NCBI RefSeq assembly: GCF_900473965.1
Contig: NZ_UCNJ01000009.1
Coordinates: 25,591 to 89,590 of the forward strand
Length of the DNA: 64,000 nucleotides
Reading direction: 5' to 3'
Source: Synechococcus sp. UW179A
GTDB lineage: Bacteria > Cyanobacteriota > Cyanobacteriia > PCC-6307 > Cyanobiaceae
Shown here: positions 28,978-38,968 of the stretch, in pieces
How the letters are laid out: every line of letters starts with the position of its first letter
How positions within the stretch are numbered: the first letter of the stretch is position 1
Notes under the pieces: model-generated
Told to the model about the DNA's origin: nothing
What the model saw: only the letters and a program-made list of their open reading frames with translations
Databases searched by the model: none
Translations under genes and position numbers: made by a program

Positions 28978-29361
28978 TCAGAACGGCTTGCGGCGCCAGC
29001 GCTCAAGGCTCACCGTACCCGCGAAACCTGGAATCGGAGCATGACATTTGCTCAGCCAAAGATGCATCGGCAACGCCCCATAGATCTCCTCAAGCTCCTC
29101 AAACATGCGTTCACTAAAATGCTCGAGGGTAAGGCAGCTGATCTCTTCAGCAAGGCGCTGCAGAGCCTGAACTCCCAGGCTGTAATCAGCGGTTGCCGCC
29201 AACGAATCAGCAGAGGCAGAGTGGCTCAGATCAAGATGCAGCTCTAGATCAACACGGAACCACTGACCGTGTTCACGCTCATGGTCAAGGACCCCAACAT
29301 GGGCCCAGAGGCGGAGATTATCGACTCTGATGATGTCCAGGGGATGGGTAACGTTGCTCAT
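28978..29361 (-). CDS. folB: dihydroneopterin aldolase
   Basis: Converts dihydroneopterin to 6-hydroxymethyl-dihydropterin in folate synthesis. The 127 residues carry the family pattern: [20 protein letters not shown] near the N-terminus, [13 protein letters not shown] in the middle, and [12 protein letters not shown] with the conserved Glu before [15 protein letters not shown]. It is coupled to proA upstream by an ATGA overlap and to the lipase-like gene downstream. Confidence 0.92.
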   Translation of the reverse strand: MSNVTHPLDIIRVDNLRLWAHVGVLDHEREHGQWFRVDLELHLDLSHSASADSLAATADYSLGVQALQRLAEEISCLTLEHFSERMFEELEEIYGALPMHLWLSKCHAPIPGFAGTVSLERWRRKPF

Positions 29362-30674
29362 CCCTCCAAATCCACATGGCTGAAGCGACGCGCACCCGAG
29401 GCATAGTCGGCAGCGATGTGGCCGTCACCACGTAATCGATAGCGATAGGTCACCAGCCCCTCTAAACCCACAGGACCTCTTGGAGGCAGGGTCTGAGTAC
29501 TGATACCCACTTCTGCGCCGAATCCGTAACGGAAGCCGTCGGCAAATCGCGTGGAACAGTTGTGATAAACACCGGAGCTATCGACTGAGCGCAGGAATCG
29601 CTCCGCCGTAGAGACGTTCCGGGTTGCGATCGCCTCGGTATGGCGTGAGCCATAGCGACGGATGTGCTCAAGAGCTGCCTCAAGATCATCCACAACACGA
29701 ACAGACAGGGTTAATGCCAGATATTCCGTGCCCCAGTCCTCGTCGGCCGCGGCCTCACTGATCCCGAGGGCACAAGCTCCTGGATCGCCGAGCAGCCGCA
29801 CACCTTCGGTCTGGAAGGCGGGGATGGCCTTCGCCAGGAAAATCCCGGCGATATCGGCATGAACCAATAGCGTCTCGATTGCGTTGCAGGCAGCCGGATA
29901 CTGCACCTTGCTGTCCAGGGCAATGGTCACAGCCTGATCAGGGTCCGCCTCGGCATCTACATACAGATGACAGACCCCATCGGCATGGCCGAGCACGGGA
30001 ATGCGGGTGTTGTCTTGAATGAAGCGCACCAGTTCGTTACTGCCCCTGGGGATAATCAGATCCACCAATCCCTCAAGGCGCAGCAGTGCAAGGCTGTCTT
30101 CACGGGTGGTGAGCAGAGCGAGGGCTTCGGGAACGACCGACGTGGCAGCGAGTCCCTCTTGCAGTGCTGCCATGACTGCCTTGTTGGTGCACTCGGCTTC
30201 ACGTCCACCCTTGAGGATCGCCCCGTTGCCGGACCGGATCGCCAGTGAGGCGATCTGGATCACAGCATCCGGTCGGGCCTCGAAGATCACACCCACGACC
30301 CCGAGAGGGACGCTGACGCGTTCAAGCACAAGACCGTCATCAAGCTCCCGGTGTAACTGACGTCGGCCGAGGGGGTCAGCAAGCTCTGCCAGCTGTCGCA
30401 CCCCGGTGATTGCTCCTTCAAGCTTGACTTCATCGAGCTTGAGACGGGCCATGAGTGCCGAAGCAAGCCCACTCTGCTCGGCGTTCTCACGGTCCCTACG
30501 GTTCGCGGCAACGATGGCGCCGGTGTGCGCACGGAGTGACTCCGCCATGGCCAGCAGCGCCTGCCGACGCTGGTCATCGCTGGTCAGGCCCAGATCCGTG
30601 GCGGCGCGGCGCAGGCCCACCGCCACAGACAGAAGCTCCGGGGAGGGGTCTGGAACGGCCTGCACGGGCGACAT
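29358..30674 (-). CDS. proA: gamma-glutamyl phosphate reductase
   Basis: The second enzyme of proline synthesis, which reduces gamma-glutamyl phosphate to the semialdehyde with NADPH. The 438 residues fit the aldehyde-dehydrogenase-like ProA family. The catalytic cysteine is in the [15 protein letters not shown] segment, and [18 protein letters not shown] and [12 protein letters not shown] are typical cofactor-region motifs. The C-terminal [19 protein letters not shown] is standard. It is the first gene of a minus-strand run with folB and the lipase-like gene. Confidence 0.96.
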   Translation of the reverse strand: MSPVQAVPDPSPELLSVAVGLRRAATDLGLTSDDQRRQALLAMAESLRAHTGAIVAANRRDRENAEQSGLASALMARLKLDEVKLEGAITGVRQLAELADPLGRRQLHRELDDGLVLERVSVPLGVVGVIFEARPDAVIQIASLAIRSGNGAILKGGREAECTNKAVMAALQEGLAATSVVPEALALLTTREDSLALLRLEGLVDLIIPRGSNELVRFIQDNTRIPVLGHADGVCHLYVDAEADPDQAVTIALDSKVQYPAACNAIETLLVHADIAGIFLAKAIPAFQTEGVRLLGDPGACALGISEAAADEDWGTEYLALTLSVRVVDDLEAALEHIRRYGSRHTEAIATRNVSTAERFLRSVDSSGVYHNCSTRFADGFRYGFGAEVGISTQTLPPRGPVGLEGLVTYRYRLRGDGHIAADYASGARRFSHVDLEG

Positions 30675-30690
30675 TTAAAAACGACTTCCA

Positions 30691-31617
30691 TCATCCCGCC
30701 TGGGGAGACGCTGAAGGCAACAGCCGCTGAATTGCCAGGCGTGCGGCGCCCAGACGCCCCGCGCCATTGCCTAGTGCACACGCCTTGATTTGGAGGCCCT
30801 CGCGACTCACCTCCTGAACACGGGTAGCGACCTCATGTCGCAGCGCAGGAAGGAAATGCTCACTGGCCCCAGCCAATCCCCCCCCAATCAGCACCAGCTG
30901 CGGTGTGAATAGGTAAACGAGCGAACTGATCCCTGTGCCGAGAAGCTGGCCGTAGCGCTCCCAGTGGGCCCTGGCCTGCGCATCCCCACTGGATGCGGCC
31001 ATGGCCAGTGAGGACGGCTCTTTGCCACTGAGCCGCTTCAAACCGGCGATGCTCGCAAACTGTTCCAACGACCCCCTGTTGCCACTGTTGCACTCAGGTC
31101 CATCTGGAAACAGCGTGATCAGCCCCGGTTCCGCGGCAGCTCCGTTGTGACCTGTGAATAACTGGCCACCGACCATCACTCCTCCGCCAACGCCGGTTCC
31201 CAGTGTGAGCAGCACCACGTCGCTGCAGCCCAGGGCCGCGCCTTTCCAGGCCTCACCCACGAGAGCGCAGTTACCGTCATTGGCGAGAGTGACCCTTCGC
31301 TGCAGGCGTGGTTCAAGCCACGCGGCCAGTGGTACCTCCTCCCAGCCCGGCAGATTGATGCAAACGCGGGCCACCCGCGCTTGGGCATCCATCGGACCAG
31401 GCAGGCCAATCCCCACCACCGAAGCCAAGCCATGAGGGTCGAGGCTTCCGATCGCCTCGACGATCTCCACACAAACTGATCCCGGTGTGGCGGGTTGAGG
31501 CGTTGGACGCTGATGTTCCGCCAGCAACTCTCCCTCAAGGCTGAACAGACCCAGCTTGATCGCGGTTCCGCCGAGATCGACACCTAGAACGCACCGCTCA
31601 GCGATCGATTCAGTCAT
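30691..31617 (-). CDS. ROK-family sugar kinase lacking the zinc motif
   Basis: A 308-residue ROK kinase, probably glucokinase-like. The ATP loop VLGVDLGGTAIKLGLF, LANDGNCALVGEAW with the catalytic Asp, and LTLGTGVGGGVMVGG are intact. The usual zinc-binding segment is altered: where ROK proteins have C-x-C-G-x-x-G-C, this one reads C-N-S-G-N-R-G-S, and the His ligand after the conserved E-x-G is Leu (AAEPGLITLFPDG). The ligands were therefore lost together. It lies 17 bp upstream of proA and 4 bp after the TamB-like gene. Confidence 0.85.
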   Translation of the reverse strand: MTESIAERCVLGVDLGGTAIKLGLFSLEGELLAEHQRPTPQPATPGSVCVEIVEAIGSLDPHGLASVVGIGLPGPMDAQARVARVCINLPGWEEVPLAAWLEPRLQRRVTLANDGNCALVGEAWKGAALGCSDVVLLTLGTGVGGGVMVGGQLFTGHNGAAAEPGLITLFPDGPECNSGNRGSLEQFASIAGLKRLSGKEPSSLAMAASSGDAQARAHWERYGQLLGTGISSLVYLFTPQLVLIGGGLAGASEHFLPALRHEVATRVQEVSREGLQIKACALGNGAGRLGAARLAIQRLLPSASPQAG

Positions 31618-31620
31618 CGC

Positions 31621-34600
31621 TCAGAAGCGCATGAACAACTGCAACTGGCTCTGCCAAGTGCCCTGACTATCAACCGATCCAGACAGACTCATGTTCGGGT
31701 TGATCTGATAGGTCACGGTTCCCTGCGACGGGATGTCGTTGCGATTAGGAGCAGCCAGCACAGAGAAGTCGAAGCGTTCAGTGATGGAAACACCCACGTC
31801 GGTCACGAGGGCGAGCTGTGGAGGGACCTGGCCGGAAACGCGCTCCTTCTCATTCTGAACAACGGTGTTGACGTAGGTCGGATAAAGGGCGAACTGCAGC
31901 CTCTGGCTGAACGAATCCGAGAGCGTTCCAAGGACCGGAGACAACAGCGACTGCCCAAGAACGGCGGCCAGAGCCGCTCCGGCGCCAGCTCCCGAAAGAC
32001 CAGCCAGAGAGTTACCGCCGATCAGTGCCAGCAGCTGCGGCTGGGGAAGCGATGGTGAACTACGCAGAGTGATGCTCTGACCCAGTCGGTCGGCCGGTCC
32101 GGTGGCCGAGAGCATCACCTTGATGAGCCGGAGCTGACCTCCGGCACCGAGATTGCCGAGACCGTTGGTCTCAAACACCGATTTGGAGAAGGCATTGTTG
32201 TTGTCATTGTTGACGGTCACGTTGTCGGAGACCCTGGTGACCATGGCGACATCCACGTAGGGGATCAGCCCGAGCGAAGGGGTGAACACCGCGACATTTG
32301 CAGCGGCGCGATCAAGGTTGAAAGTCGTGGTGAACGCGGTCACCCGACCTGACAACAACTGAACAACGCCACGCAGTTCCAGGCTTGGGTCAAGAGCTCC
32401 ATTGACGGTGAGCAGACCTGCCGTGGTGAAGTTGTACCAAGGCTGCATTTCCACTCTCAGCTTGGGACCAAGCGTGAGGCGCAGGTCGCGGAATCCGATG
32501 AAGGGAAGTTTCGGCAGGGATGCCTTGATCGAGCGGCTCGTCTCCGCCTCCACATCAGCACTCTGCAGAAGCAGAGGCTCTTTGAAGTCCCACTTTTCCT
32601 CAAGAAGTTCATCAACGGAGACGGCCTTGGTCAAGAAAGCCTTGGTGGAGTCAGCCTTCTGAGAGAGTGGACTCCTGACGCGCGAAAGCACCGAGCGGTT
32701 CGGCCGAATCGCTCCATTGCTGACCTCGAGAATTCCGCCGATCTGTGGGTTCACCACAGCTCCGGTGATCATTAGGTCAGCGCCGACCTGCACATCGGCA
32801 TTGGGAAGTTTCACCCGTGCCTTCTCGAGCTGGATTCGCAGGGGTTTGGCCTCGGGATAGGGGCGCAGAAGTGCAAGAGCACCACTTCCCTTGAGTTGAC
32901 CACCTGCGCCAACACTTCCCTTGAGTGACTGCACTTCCAAGCGGTCAAAGTCGAAGAGCATGGAGCCGTTGACTTTGGCAAGGCTCTGACCCTGTGTCTT
33001 GAAGGCAGCGTCCTTGATCACGATGTAGCCATTGGCTTTCGGCGTCAGCAGAGTGCCACCGAGCAACAGGCGAAGATCCACATCACCCCTGTCCCAGGTC
33101 ACGGTGTCGTTAGCCAACCCGGTCAGGAACTTCAGGCCATCGCCAAGACTCACAATGCGGACATCGAGCGGCTGATCAGCAGCAAAGGGAATTCTTCCGG
33201 TGAGGGTCACTGGTTCTCTGGAGGATTCAGAGACGAGAGCCAGATCGAGCTTGAGAGCCTGATCGCTCAGCAGTACCTGTCCGCGTTTAAGCGCAATCGG
33301 ATTGGGGCCGAGCCGTGCATTCTCGAGAACCAGCTCGCTGCTGATTGTTGCCTTGGCACCGTCGAGGCGGTAAGTGCCGCTCATGCCAAGGGCTCCCATC
33401 AGGGACCTCGGCACGGGTGCAACCAGTGCCAGCAGGCTGAAGGGCAGATGCGCAAAGGAGAACTGCCCCTCTCCTCCCTGCAGTGGACCTTCAATCCGTG
33501 CGGTGAAGGGTTTCACTTGCAAGGCGTAATCCGCATCATCACCCTCGATCCATAGATGCCCCCGGGCATTGAGATCAAGATTGAGACGACTGATCCGAGG
33601 ACCGGTCAGATCGATCACCGCATCCACCTGCCCGCGGAGATCCTCAACACGGAACGGTTCACGGTCACGGTTCTCCCTCCGTGCCTGCAGCAAGGCCTGC
33701 CGAGCGTCACGCAAGGCCTGCAGTTGCCCGTCAAGATTGCCGCCGAATGTGTTCACCAGCAGCGTGCCCAGATCTGCCGCTGAGCCCTGCTCTAAGGGAG
33801 CATCCTGATTGAGCCTGGGCAGGCTTAGGACACTGTTGCTGAGCCAGCGAGCGCTCAGTCCCCTGGCCACGGCCTCACCCTTGAAAGGACCGTCAACCCG
33901 TCCTTCGACATCCACGGTGATCTGGCCCGTATCCGGTGGCAGTAGCTCGCCCGTGATCGCGTAACGACGATCCGAATAACGGCCTGTGAGCAGAATTTGC
34001 TGAAGCTGCAGCCCCATGATTCCAGGACGGCTGATGCTCAGATCGCCTGTCATGGCGAGCGGTTGCAGCCCAAGTGTGCCGTCACCACTCAAGCGGCCGT
34101 AAACCCCTTCCCAGCGTTGCTTGGGCGGAAGAGCCAGTTCAAGTCCATCAACCGTTAGGTCATTGGCTGTCCATTGGTAAGCAGCCGGCGTTCCACTGAG
34201 CTGCAGATCCCCCTGGCGGCGGCGCAGCATCACTTCGCTGGGGAGCCAGTTTGCGCCCAGCCGGGCCTCAAGTGATCCCGCGATGACCGAGCCAACCGAC
34301 GCCATCGACAGCACACCGCCTCCACCGGAGCGACCGAGGAAGGTTCCACGCCAGTCCTCCATCAGGCGCATAGCACCCGCCCGCGGATGATTCAGCGCAA
34401 GACGCAGATCAGGCCGCAGTGCCTCAAGAGGGCCCAGCACCCGCCCTGAGGCCGAAATCGTTCCATCCATTTCCGTACCAAGAAGAGGACCCAGCCGCTT
34501 CAGGGGGTAGGAGTCAAGATTCAGATCAGCCTCCAGTGGACCGGTTTTCAGACCACCTGCACCAAGGCTGAGCGGCATCTGAGCACGGGCGGTGAGATCA

Positions 34601-36024
34601 GGACTGCGGAACTGCTCAAGCTTCAGCAATCCCGATTGCGCAGTCCAGCCAGCCTGCAGCGACCAGGCCTGCAGCAAGGGATTGCTGGCCTGAGCGATAG
34701 CTAGAGATACTTCCGGCTTGAAGGATGCTCCGGTCAACCTCAGCTCTCCTTCAAGGGGAGCTTCAGTGCCGAGAAGAGACGGAACGAGAGGAAAGCGCTT
34801 CCAAGCGGGCCCCGCCAGATCAAGCTGCTGGGTCGCAATCTTCAACTGAGGATGCAACGCTCCCTTGGCCTTCACATCCAGACCGGGTGCTTTGAGATCA
34901 AGCCCATCCAGTCTTGCCGACCAGTTCTGGGAGTCACGCCAATCCGCACTCAGTTGCGCACCAAGTCGAAGAGGTCCGTCCACCGGGATGGAGTCGGGCA
35001 AAGCCCAAAGCCCACTGATGCGCAATTTCGGTTGGTACCAGTCACCGTCCAACTGGAAAGCCAGATTGCGGTTCTGATCCAGTTCCTTGAGAGCTCCTTT
35101 GAGAGCAAAGGAACGGTTGAGACGCACACTGCCCCCAAATGAGGCCTTGTAAGGCCCGTAAGTCCATCCACTGTTCGTGACTTTGAGCACGTCCCCACGA
35201 CAACTGATGCGCAGTTGCGGCGACTCAAGCCTGTGCTCCATGGCCTGGCCGCTGAACTCAGCTTTTTGCAGGGATACTCCCCCGCTGCAATTGGCTTGTC
35301 CCCGACGCCAGCCCAGGCGCAGGTTGCCTCCCAGCTGCCCCCGCATCTGAAAAGGCCACTGCAACGGCAGCAGGCCCTGATAACGAGCCAACTGAATCCG
35401 TTCCAGTCGGGTGGTGAGCTCAAACTCCGGGCGGACCCAGCGCCCCTGTGCCTTAACGGTGATACGCCCCCTCTCTGGAAGCACAAACTTGAGGACGCCA
35501 TCAGCCCTGTGCTCATCCAGACGGATGCCGCTCCAACCTGCAGCTGTGAGACTGAGTCCTGCAGGAGCAATCCGGATCCTGGCAGGATTGCTGAAACGCA
35601 CCTTCAGATCCACTCGGGGGGGTTTGCCCTGTTTTGGGAAGGGGCCTGGAACCCAGTAATCACCATTGTCATTGCGCCGAAGCTCAAGATGAGCTCCTCT
35701 GACCCGCACCTGTAACACCGGCCTGAATCGCTGCAGACTGGCCAGGGGATCGAGCCCGATGGTGATGCGCTGAATCTCCGCAGTCGACTGATCAAGTGGA
35801 CCTTTGCGGACCTGAACAGGTCCTAAAGCGATTCCCTGCAGACCCAAGCCGCGATAGCGACCGATACTGACGGGATGACCGAGGGGCTTAGAGATCTGAG
35901 CCTCAATGCCTGGACGCAGACGCTGAAACAGGGAATCGGCCCAGCGATCGGCCGAGAACCAGAGAGCGCCCCCACCGATGAGGGATCCTCCCAGAACAGA
36001 CAGAACGAGCCTGTTACGCCGCAT
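31621..36024 (-). CDS. TamB/Tic236-like inner-envelope protein (DUF490)
   Basis: A very long protein (about 1467 aa) anchored by one N-terminal helix (LVLSVLGGSLIGGGALWFSA). It then consists of repeated beta-rich blocks of alternating hydrophobic residues typical of the bridge-like AsmA/TamB superfamily. The C-terminal DUF490-type domain includes RGVVQLLSGRVTAFTTTFNLD, GQLRLIKVMLSATGPADRLG and the final QINPNMSLSGSVDSQGTW. Homologues connect inner and outer envelopes, supporting outer-membrane protein assembly or lipid transport; in chloroplasts the relative is Tic236. A start seven residues earlier (36045) is possible. It is divergent from the Ycf51 gene. Confidence 0.85.
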   Translation of the reverse strand: MRRNRLVLSVLGGSLIGGGALWFSADRWADSLFQRLRPGIEAQISKPLGHPVSIGRYRGLGLQGIALGPVQVRKGPLDQSTAEIQRITIGLDPLASLQRFRPVLQVRVRGAHLELRRNDNGDYWVPGPFPKQGKPPRVDLKVRFSNPARIRIAPAGLSLTAAGWSGIRLDEHRADGVLKFVLPERGRITVKAQGRWVRPEFELTTRLERIQLARYQGLLPLQWPFQMRGQLGGNLRLGWRRGQANCSGGVSLQKAEFSGQAMEHRLESPQLRISCRGDVLKVTNSGWTYGPYKASFGGSVRLNRSFALKGALKELDQNRNLAFQLDGDWYQPKLRISGLWALPDSIPVDGPLRLGAQLSADWRDSQNWSARLDGLDLKAPGLDVKAKGALHPQLKIATQQLDLAGPAWKRFPLVPSLLGTEAPLEGELRLTGASFKPEVSLAIAQASNPLLQAWSLQAGWTAQSGLLKLEQFRSPDLTARAQMPLSLGAGGLKTGPLEADLNLDSYPLKRLGPLLGTEMDGTISASGRVLGPLEALRPDLRLALNHPRAGAMRLMEDWRGTFLGRSGGGGVLSMASVGSVIAGSLEARLGANWLPSEVMLRRRQGDLQLSGTPAAYQWTANDLTVDGLELALPPKQRWEGVYGRLSGDGTLGLQPLAMTGDLSISRPGIMGLQLQQILLTGRYSDRRYAITGELLPPDTGQITVDVEGRVDGPFKGEAVARGLSARWLSNSVLSLPRLNQDAPLEQGSAADLGTLLVNTFGGNLDGQLQALRDARQALLQARRENRDREPFRVEDLRGQVDAVIDLTGPRISRLNLDLNARGHLWIEGDDADYALQVKPFTARIEGPLQGGEGQFSFAHLPFSLLALVAPVPRSLMGALGMSGTYRLDGAKATISSELVLENARLGPNPIALKRGQVLLSDQALKLDLALVSESSREPVTLTGRIPFAADQPLDVRIVSLGDGLKFLTGLANDTVTWDRGDVDLRLLLGGTLLTPKANGYIVIKDAAFKTQGQSLAKVNGSMLFDFDRLEVQSLKGSVGAGGQLKGSGALALLRPYPEAKPLRIQLEKARVKLPNADVQVGADLMITGAVVNPQIGGILEVSNGAIRPNRSVLSRVRSPLSQKADSTKAFLTKAVSVDELLEEKWDFKEPLLLQSADVEAETSRSIKASLPKLPFIGFRDLRLTLGPKLRVEMQPWYNFTTAGLLTVNGALDPSLELRGVVQLLSGRVTAFTTTFNLDRAAANVAVFTPSLGLIPYVDVAMVTRVSDNVTVNNDNNNAFSKSVFETNGLGNLGAGGQLRLIKVMLSATGPADRLGQSITLRSSPSLPQPQLLALIGGNSLAGLSGAGAGAALAAVLGQSLLSPVLGTLSDSFSQRLQFALYPTYVNTVVQNEKERVSGQVPPQLALVTDVGVSITERFDFSVLAAPNRNDIPSQGTVTYQINPNMSLSGSVDSQGTWQSQLQLFMRF

Positions 36025-36109
36025 GCTGGTTGGACCTCCTCGCATCGATGCCCGTCAATACGCCGGAGGTCGACGCAATATAAGGACCACATTCCCAGCA
36101 GACCAGCCC

Positions 36110-36553
36110 ATGCCACTTGAGGAATTGCTCTCCACCTCCAGCATCTGGCTCGCCAAGGGCGGAGTTGCGCTGTTCGGCTTGACCCTGATCGCTTTCATCG
36201 CCCGCTGGGGGATCCGTTTCCGACTGGTGGGAGTGAGCAGCTTCACGCTGCTGTTGTCGGCCAGCTGCTGGGCTTTTGGTCTCAGCTACACCCCAAGCAT
36301 CAGCGTGGAGGGTGCACTACGGGCACCGATCGTTTTTGACAATGGTGACAACCTTGTTGTGGCGCAGGCCCAGGCCGATTTTCCCGACGAAGCGATCGAG
36401 CCAACCCTGCAGCAACTAGCAGGGAACGTGCGTCCCGGCGGCCGCAACAGCCCGGAGGTGACCGTTCGCCTGCGTCAACTGCAGCCCGCAGGTGAAGGGG
36501 CTTCCCGATCGGTGGTTCTGGGTGAAACCGTGCGCGACTTCCGAGCCGGATGA
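36110..36553 (+). CDS. ycf51: Ycf51 family membrane protein (DUF2518)
   Basis: A 147-residue protein with two N-terminal membrane helices. The pattern LIAFIARWGIRFRLVGVSSF and the following APIVFDNGDNLVVAQAQADF fits the Ycf51 family, known from cyanobacteria and some plastid genomes but of unknown function. The frame is open upstream, but the ATG at 36110 gives the family's normal N-terminus. It is coupled to the DUF4332 gene by an ATGA overlap. Confidence 0.8.
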   Translation: MPLEELLSTSSIWLAKGGVALFGLTLIAFIARWGIRFRLVGVSSFTLLLSASCWAFGLSYTPSISVEGALRAPIVFDNGDNLVVAQAQADFPDEAIEPTLQQLAGNVRPGGRNSPEVTVRLRQLQPAGEGASRSVVLGETVRDFRAG

Positions 36554-36954
36554 GACCCGAGGATCCTCTGCAGGACCTACCCCAGGGCCTCCGCGATGAA
36601 CAGAAACAGCTTCTTGCCTCCGGCATTACCACCTGGGGGCAGCTGCAGGCTCTGGACGCGCTGCAGATCAGTCGACTTGCCGCCAGTGGGCGGGCGTCAG
36701 CACGCAACCTCAGACGGCTTCAAGGCATGGCGGATCTCGCCTGCGCGTTAGACCTGGCTCCCCAGGATGCTGCCCTGCTGATGCATGCAGGACTGGCCAC
36801 CGTGACAGCGATCGCTGCGGCTTCCCCTCAGGACTTGATCACCAGAACCGGACGGCTTGAACGTCAGCTGCGCAGCGGGCGTCCCCCGGTTGTGGATCTG
36901 GTTCTGGCCCGTCGCTGGATCAAGAGGGCCAGGGAGAGGCAAAACACGAACTGA
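36550..36954 (+). CDS. DUF4332-like helix-hairpin-helix protein
   Basis: A 134-residue helical protein with two repeats of a helix-hairpin-helix type (LLASGITTWGQLQALDALQI and LLMHAGLATVTAIAAASPQD). This is the layout of DUF4332, a family related to DNA-binding HhH repeats. The function is unknown. It overlaps the ycf51 stop by 4 bp. Confidence 0.7.
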   Translation: MRPEDPLQDLPQGLRDEQKQLLASGITTWGQLQALDALQISRLAASGRASARNLRRLQGMADLACALDLAPQDAALLMHAGLATVTAIAAASPQDLITRTGRLERQLRSGRPPVVDLVLARRWIKRARERQNTN

Positions 36955-37019
36955 CCGTCCAGACCAGCCAGGTCTGTCTCACCCGTTTCAAATGAGGTCA
37001 GATTCGGACAGAGGTTCCG

Positions 37020-37307
37020 ATGTATTTCCTCAACAACCTCAGATTCTCAACAGTTGCGGTTATTTCAGCGCTGTTTGCGCTGAGCCCTGTCAGTCATGCC
37101 CAGTCTTCGCTTTTGGAGAGCGTCAAACGCAATCCTGGGGAAGCTCAGGCGCTCTGCCAACAATTCAAATCCATCAATTCCCGTGGTGAGTCAGCACTGT
37201 CGAGCCAATCCATTGCTGTGATTGCCGGCCAACGCAACCTCAACAAAACGGAGGCTGAAATTGTGGCGACCTACGTGATTGGACTCAACTGTCCGGATGT
37301 TCGCTGA
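37020..37307 (+). CDS. 95-aa secreted protein with two cysteines
   Basis: Residues 1-28 form a signal peptide (hydrophobic VAVISALFALSPVSH, cleavage after HAQ or SHA). The mature part has two cysteines (EAQALCQQFK and LNCPDVR), which would form a disulphide across the whole domain, and is helical (KTEAEIVATYVIG). It is probably periplasmic. Its end overlaps the start region of the CocE-type hydrolase by 11 bp. No named family is recognised. Confidence 0.6.
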   Translation: MYFLNNLRFSTVAVISALFALSPVSHAQSSLLESVKRNPGEAQALCQQFKSINSRGESALSSQSIAVIAGQRNLNKTEAEIVATYVIGLNCPDVR

Positions 37308-38946
37308 TGCGTCACTAATCACCCGCGACGGCGTTGAGCTCGTCTCACGGGTGTGGCGACCCTGCGGCCATGGACCCTGGCCTGCACTGTTGATGCGACA
37401 GCCCTACGGCAGGTCCATCGCATCAACGGTCACGCTTCCCCACCCCGATTGGTGGTGCAGTCACGGCTTTGTCGTCGTGGTTCAGGATGTGCGCGGTCAG
37501 GGAGATTCGGAAGGATGCTTCCGAGGATTCGCGCAGGAAGCCCAAGACACTGAAGACACCTTGACCTGGCTGAGGCAAAGACCAGAGGTCAATGGTCGTG
37601 TCGGCATGTATGGCTTCTCCTATCAGGGTCTGACTCAACTGCTGGCGCCTCCGGGCTGCCAGCCGCCTGACTGCCTTGCACCGGCCATGTGCGGCCTGGA
37701 TGAACGCGATCACTGGAGCTGCGATGGCAACGCCCACTGGTGGCACTTGGGACTGGGCTGGGGATTGCAGCTGGCGAGTCTTCAGGCCAAAAAGCGGGGA
37801 GATCATGGGGCCTGGGACGAGATCAGACGCAGCCTTGAGGACGGCAGCTACCTGCGTGAAGGCATGGCGATGCTTGAACGCCATGATCCCTGCGGCATGG
37901 CCCTGCGCTGGCTCAAGCAAAACCCCGAACGGGACAGCGACTGGATCCACCATTCCGTGGCGCATCGATGGCTGCAGCAGCCCATGCTGTTACTGGGCGG
38001 ATGGTGGGATCCCCATCTCCGCGGCGTGATTGCGCTTGCGGAACAAGCGAGGGCGGCAGGAGGTCGACCTGAACTTCACATCGGTCCAGCCACCCATCTT
38101 CAGTGGTGGGCAGAGAGCAGCGCCTTGCTGCTGAACTTCTTTCAGCGGCATCTGATCTCCTCTCCCAGCGACTCCGCACCTCTGCAAAGTGCAGATGACA
38201 TTGTTGTTTGGCTCTGGAACCAGGTCAGCGAAAGCTGGAGCGGACCGAAGGATCTGAATCCAGCATCGATCACTCCCTCATCCGGGATCTCAGCACAACC
38301 ATCAACCCAGGAGCGCTGGTACCTCTGCAGTCGTGGCCTCGCTTGCCTTGAGCCTGAAGAAGGACAGATTCTTTCTATAGAACCTGATCATGCCGGCAGG
38401 GTGATGATCGTTCATGACCCATGGAGGCCTGTGCCCGCCATCGGCGGCCATCTCAGCCCCAGTGCCGGCCCCTGCGATCGGGCATCCCTTGACCGACGCA
38501 GTGATGTGGCGGTGTTTAGCGGTGAAACCCTGCAAGGCGCGCTCCATCTCAATGGCAAGCCAAAGCTGAGGCTTCGCGTCTGCGCCGACCAGCCTGGATT
38601 CGATCTTTGTGTGGCACTGTCGCGATTGCCGCTAGGCACGAACACAGTGCAACAGCTTTCAACGGGGATGCTGCGAGTACGCGGTGAGGGAGCCCTCGAG
38701 CTCTGTGAACGGGAGCTGGAACTTCAGCCTCTGCATGCCACGCTCGAACCGGGCGACCGGCTGCGCCTGTCGATTGCAGGAGCCGCCTGGCCAGCCATTG
38801 GGATCAATCCCGGGCAACCGACCATGGCCTGTAGCGCACCTAGCGCCGATTGCCGCGTGATCAGCATTGAGTTGCACCTTGAGATAGCTCAGTTGTGGAT
38901 GCTGCCTCTGCTGGAGCCCCAACACCTAGGAACTCCGGCAGACTGA
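37297..38946 (+). CDS. CocE/NonD-family hydrolase (X-Pro peptidase-like)
   Basis: A 549-residue protein with an N-terminal alpha/beta-hydrolase domain and a C-terminal jelly-roll domain, as in cocaine esterase and X-Pro dipeptidyl peptidases. The nucleophile is the serine in GMYGFSYQGLTQ, the acid is in LGGWWDPHLRG, and the histidine is probably in HIGPATHLQWW. QDVRGQGDSEG is another hallmark. A TTG six codons upstream (37279) is an alternative start. The substrate is unknown; acyl esters or peptides are possible. Confidence 0.85.
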   Translation: MFADASLITRDGVELVSRVWRPCGHGPWPALLMRQPYGRSIASTVTLPHPDWWCSHGFVVVVQDVRGQGDSEGCFRGFAQEAQDTEDTLTWLRQRPEVNGRVGMYGFSYQGLTQLLAPPGCQPPDCLAPAMCGLDERDHWSCDGNAHWWHLGLGWGLQLASLQAKKRGDHGAWDEIRRSLEDGSYLREGMAMLERHDPCGMALRWLKQNPERDSDWIHHSVAHRWLQQPMLLLGGWWDPHLRGVIALAEQARAAGGRPELHIGPATHLQWWAESSALLLNFFQRHLISSPSDSAPLQSADDIVVWLWNQVSESWSGPKDLNPASITPSSGISAQPSTQERWYLCSRGLACLEPEEGQILSIEPDHAGRVMIVHDPWRPVPAIGGHLSPSAGPCDRASLDRRSDVAVFSGETLQGALHLNGKPKLRLRVCADQPGFDLCVALSRLPLGTNTVQQLSTGMLRVRGEGALELCERELELQPLHATLEPGDRLRLSIAGAAWPAIGINPGQPTMACSAPSADCRVISIELHLEIAQLWMLPLLEPQHLGTPAD

Positions 38947-38968
38947 CGCGATTGTTTTGTCGATTGCC

